A stretch of DNA of 6,886 nt from Pseudomonadota bacterium (GTDB lineage Bacteria; SZUA-182; DTGQ01), in the NCBI GenBank assembly GCA_030605265.1, contig JAUWIR010000247.1, positions 1-6,886 on the forward strand, given 5' to 3'. This document shows positions 6,186 to 6,886 of this stretch, piece by piece. Made by a program: the position numbers and the translations under genes. The notes under the pieces were generated by a model that was not told the DNA's origin, ran no database searches, and saw nothing but the letters and a program-made list of their open reading frames with translations. Position 1 is the first letter of the stretch; every line of letters starts with the position of its first letter.

Positions 6186-6886
6186 CTACGATATTGTCTT
6201 TTTTATATATCGCCATGATCGCACAAACCAACTCCACCAATACCGAAAGTACAGAAAGAGAACATACCTTGTAGCGGAATGAGTATATTTTTGGCGCATG
6301 AAATCAGGATGAGGGAAAAGAATCCTAAGAGATATCAAAATTTTTTTAATGGGTGAGGAAGAATGTGCCAGACAAAGCTTCCAATAAATATCCGGCCTGT
6401 CATGCCTTTGCAAAGTATTTTTAATGGCCGCCCTTTCAACTTCAGCCGGCTTGGGCCAAGAGGAAAAATTCTCAAACCCCTTTGGTAATTGAAGATTAGT
6501 CCACATTTGGGCAATTGTGAATGATTGTTCTACTGCTAGTCGTGCCCCCCACTGAGCGCATCTTTTTTGCAACTGTATCCAATCATCCGGAACATGCAGG
6601 CCCCGGGCGAGTAAGGCTATATCGTAAACCCAGTTCAAGCGCATATCCTTAGGGTGTGCCATTATTAAGTGAAGGGCGGAATGAATGAAAGTATCAACTA
6701 GGTTTAGGGTTTCGTAAGAAAGAATTGGTGTTTCGACTTTCACTGCTCGAAGGAAAAGGTCCTCGATGGTATTACCACGTTCATTTCCTAAAAAAACATG
6801 CTGGGCCCAGTGAAGTTCGACACAATAAATATGCTTTGATTTCCTACGAGGTAGAAACATTTCCTCACAATGAAAATCCTTGAAGC
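6186..6886 (-). CDS. NTP_transf_5-type nucleotidyltransferase-like protein, 3' part
   Basis: This appears to be the C-terminal part of an uncharacterised nucleotidyltransferase-fold protein (NTP_transf_5 type). Such proteins often occur in RiPP and exopolysaccharide clusters beside S26/S24-like proteases, HPr-kinase-like proteins and ABC exporters. Recognisable features are the VELHW motif, then TFIHSALHLIMAH followed by LNWVYDIALLARGL, where W-x-x-DIALL is typical, then a helical region and a basic aromatic tail (YFRYWWSWFVRSWRYIKK). An ATG at 6860 could start a 224 aa protein, but the frame is open to the window edge (FKDFHCEE precedes it) and the family is usually longer, so the true start is probably outside the window. 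The catalytic N-terminal GS and D-x-D region would then also lie outside and cannot be judged. It is upstream of the exporter in the same direction and probably once shared a transcript with it, until the 133 bp element entered the gap. Confidence 0.75.
   Translation of the reverse strand, partial: FKDFHCEEMFLPRRKSKHIYCVELHWAQHVFLGNERGNTIEDLFLRAVKVETPILSYETLNLVDTFIHSALHLIMAHPKDMRLNWVYDIALLARGLHVPDDWIQLQKRCAQWGARLAVEQSFTIAQMWTNLQLPKGFENFSSWPKPAEVERAAIKNTLQRHDRPDIYWKLCLAHSSSPIKKILISLRILFPHPDFMRQKYTHSATRYVLFLYFRYWWSWFVRSWRYIKKTIS

Noticed and set aside
6013..6190. TGCTACG direct repeats as a target duplication of the 133 bp element
   Set aside because: They lie 9 and 22 bp away from the arms instead of abutting them, and a 7 bp match over this distance can occur by chance.

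Overview
This 6.9 kb window comes from an AT-rich bacterial (less likely archaeal) chromosome. Its most informative content is part of a radical-SAM peptide-modification (RiPP-type) locus. The PqqD-like and radical SAM/SPASM proteins resemble, from memory, the ScmD and ScmE proteins of the 'SynChlorMet' cassette described in anaerobes such as Syntrophobacter, Chlorobium and Methanocella. An anaerobic, possibly deltaproteobacterial host is therefore plausible, but this is inference.

Layout. (1) 114-1244 (+): a stand-alone AAA-type ATPase with a DUF4143 C-terminus, a common accessory gene. (2) 1245-1749: a 505 bp gap with two small hairpins and no convincing gene. (3) 1750-3841 (+): a tight three-gene operon. 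It holds a PqqD-type recognition chaperone (scmD), a radical SAM/SPASM enzyme overlapping it by 11 bp (scmE), and 3 bp later a signal-peptidase-like S26 protease with a Ser/His active site. A 34-codon ORF overlaps the end of the protease gene. (4) 3934-6011 (-): a type I ABC exporter (fused permease and ATPase) interrupted by a small transposon-like element. (5) 6186-6886 (-): the 3' part of a gene for an NTP_transf_5-type nucleotidyltransferase-like protein that runs off the right edge. The (-) genes converge on the scm operon.

Two short elements that carry no transposase lie in the exporter unit. The first (5194-5412) has 22 bp terminal inverted repeats (20/22 matching) and perfect 8 bp direct repeats (AAAAGTAT) at its edges. 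Removing it with one target copy rejoins the exporter as one 616-codon frame. The second (6029-6161) has 28 bp inverted repeats (27/28) and sits between the nucleotidyltransferase-like gene and the exporter start.

Working model (inference): ScmD binds a leader peptide and presents it to ScmE, which makes a radical-based modification. The S26-like protease and the exporter would mature and export the product. No convincing precursor gene is visible, no second radical SAM enzyme (ScmF) is present, and the exporter is broken, so the locus is either split, with more genes outside the window, or decaying.
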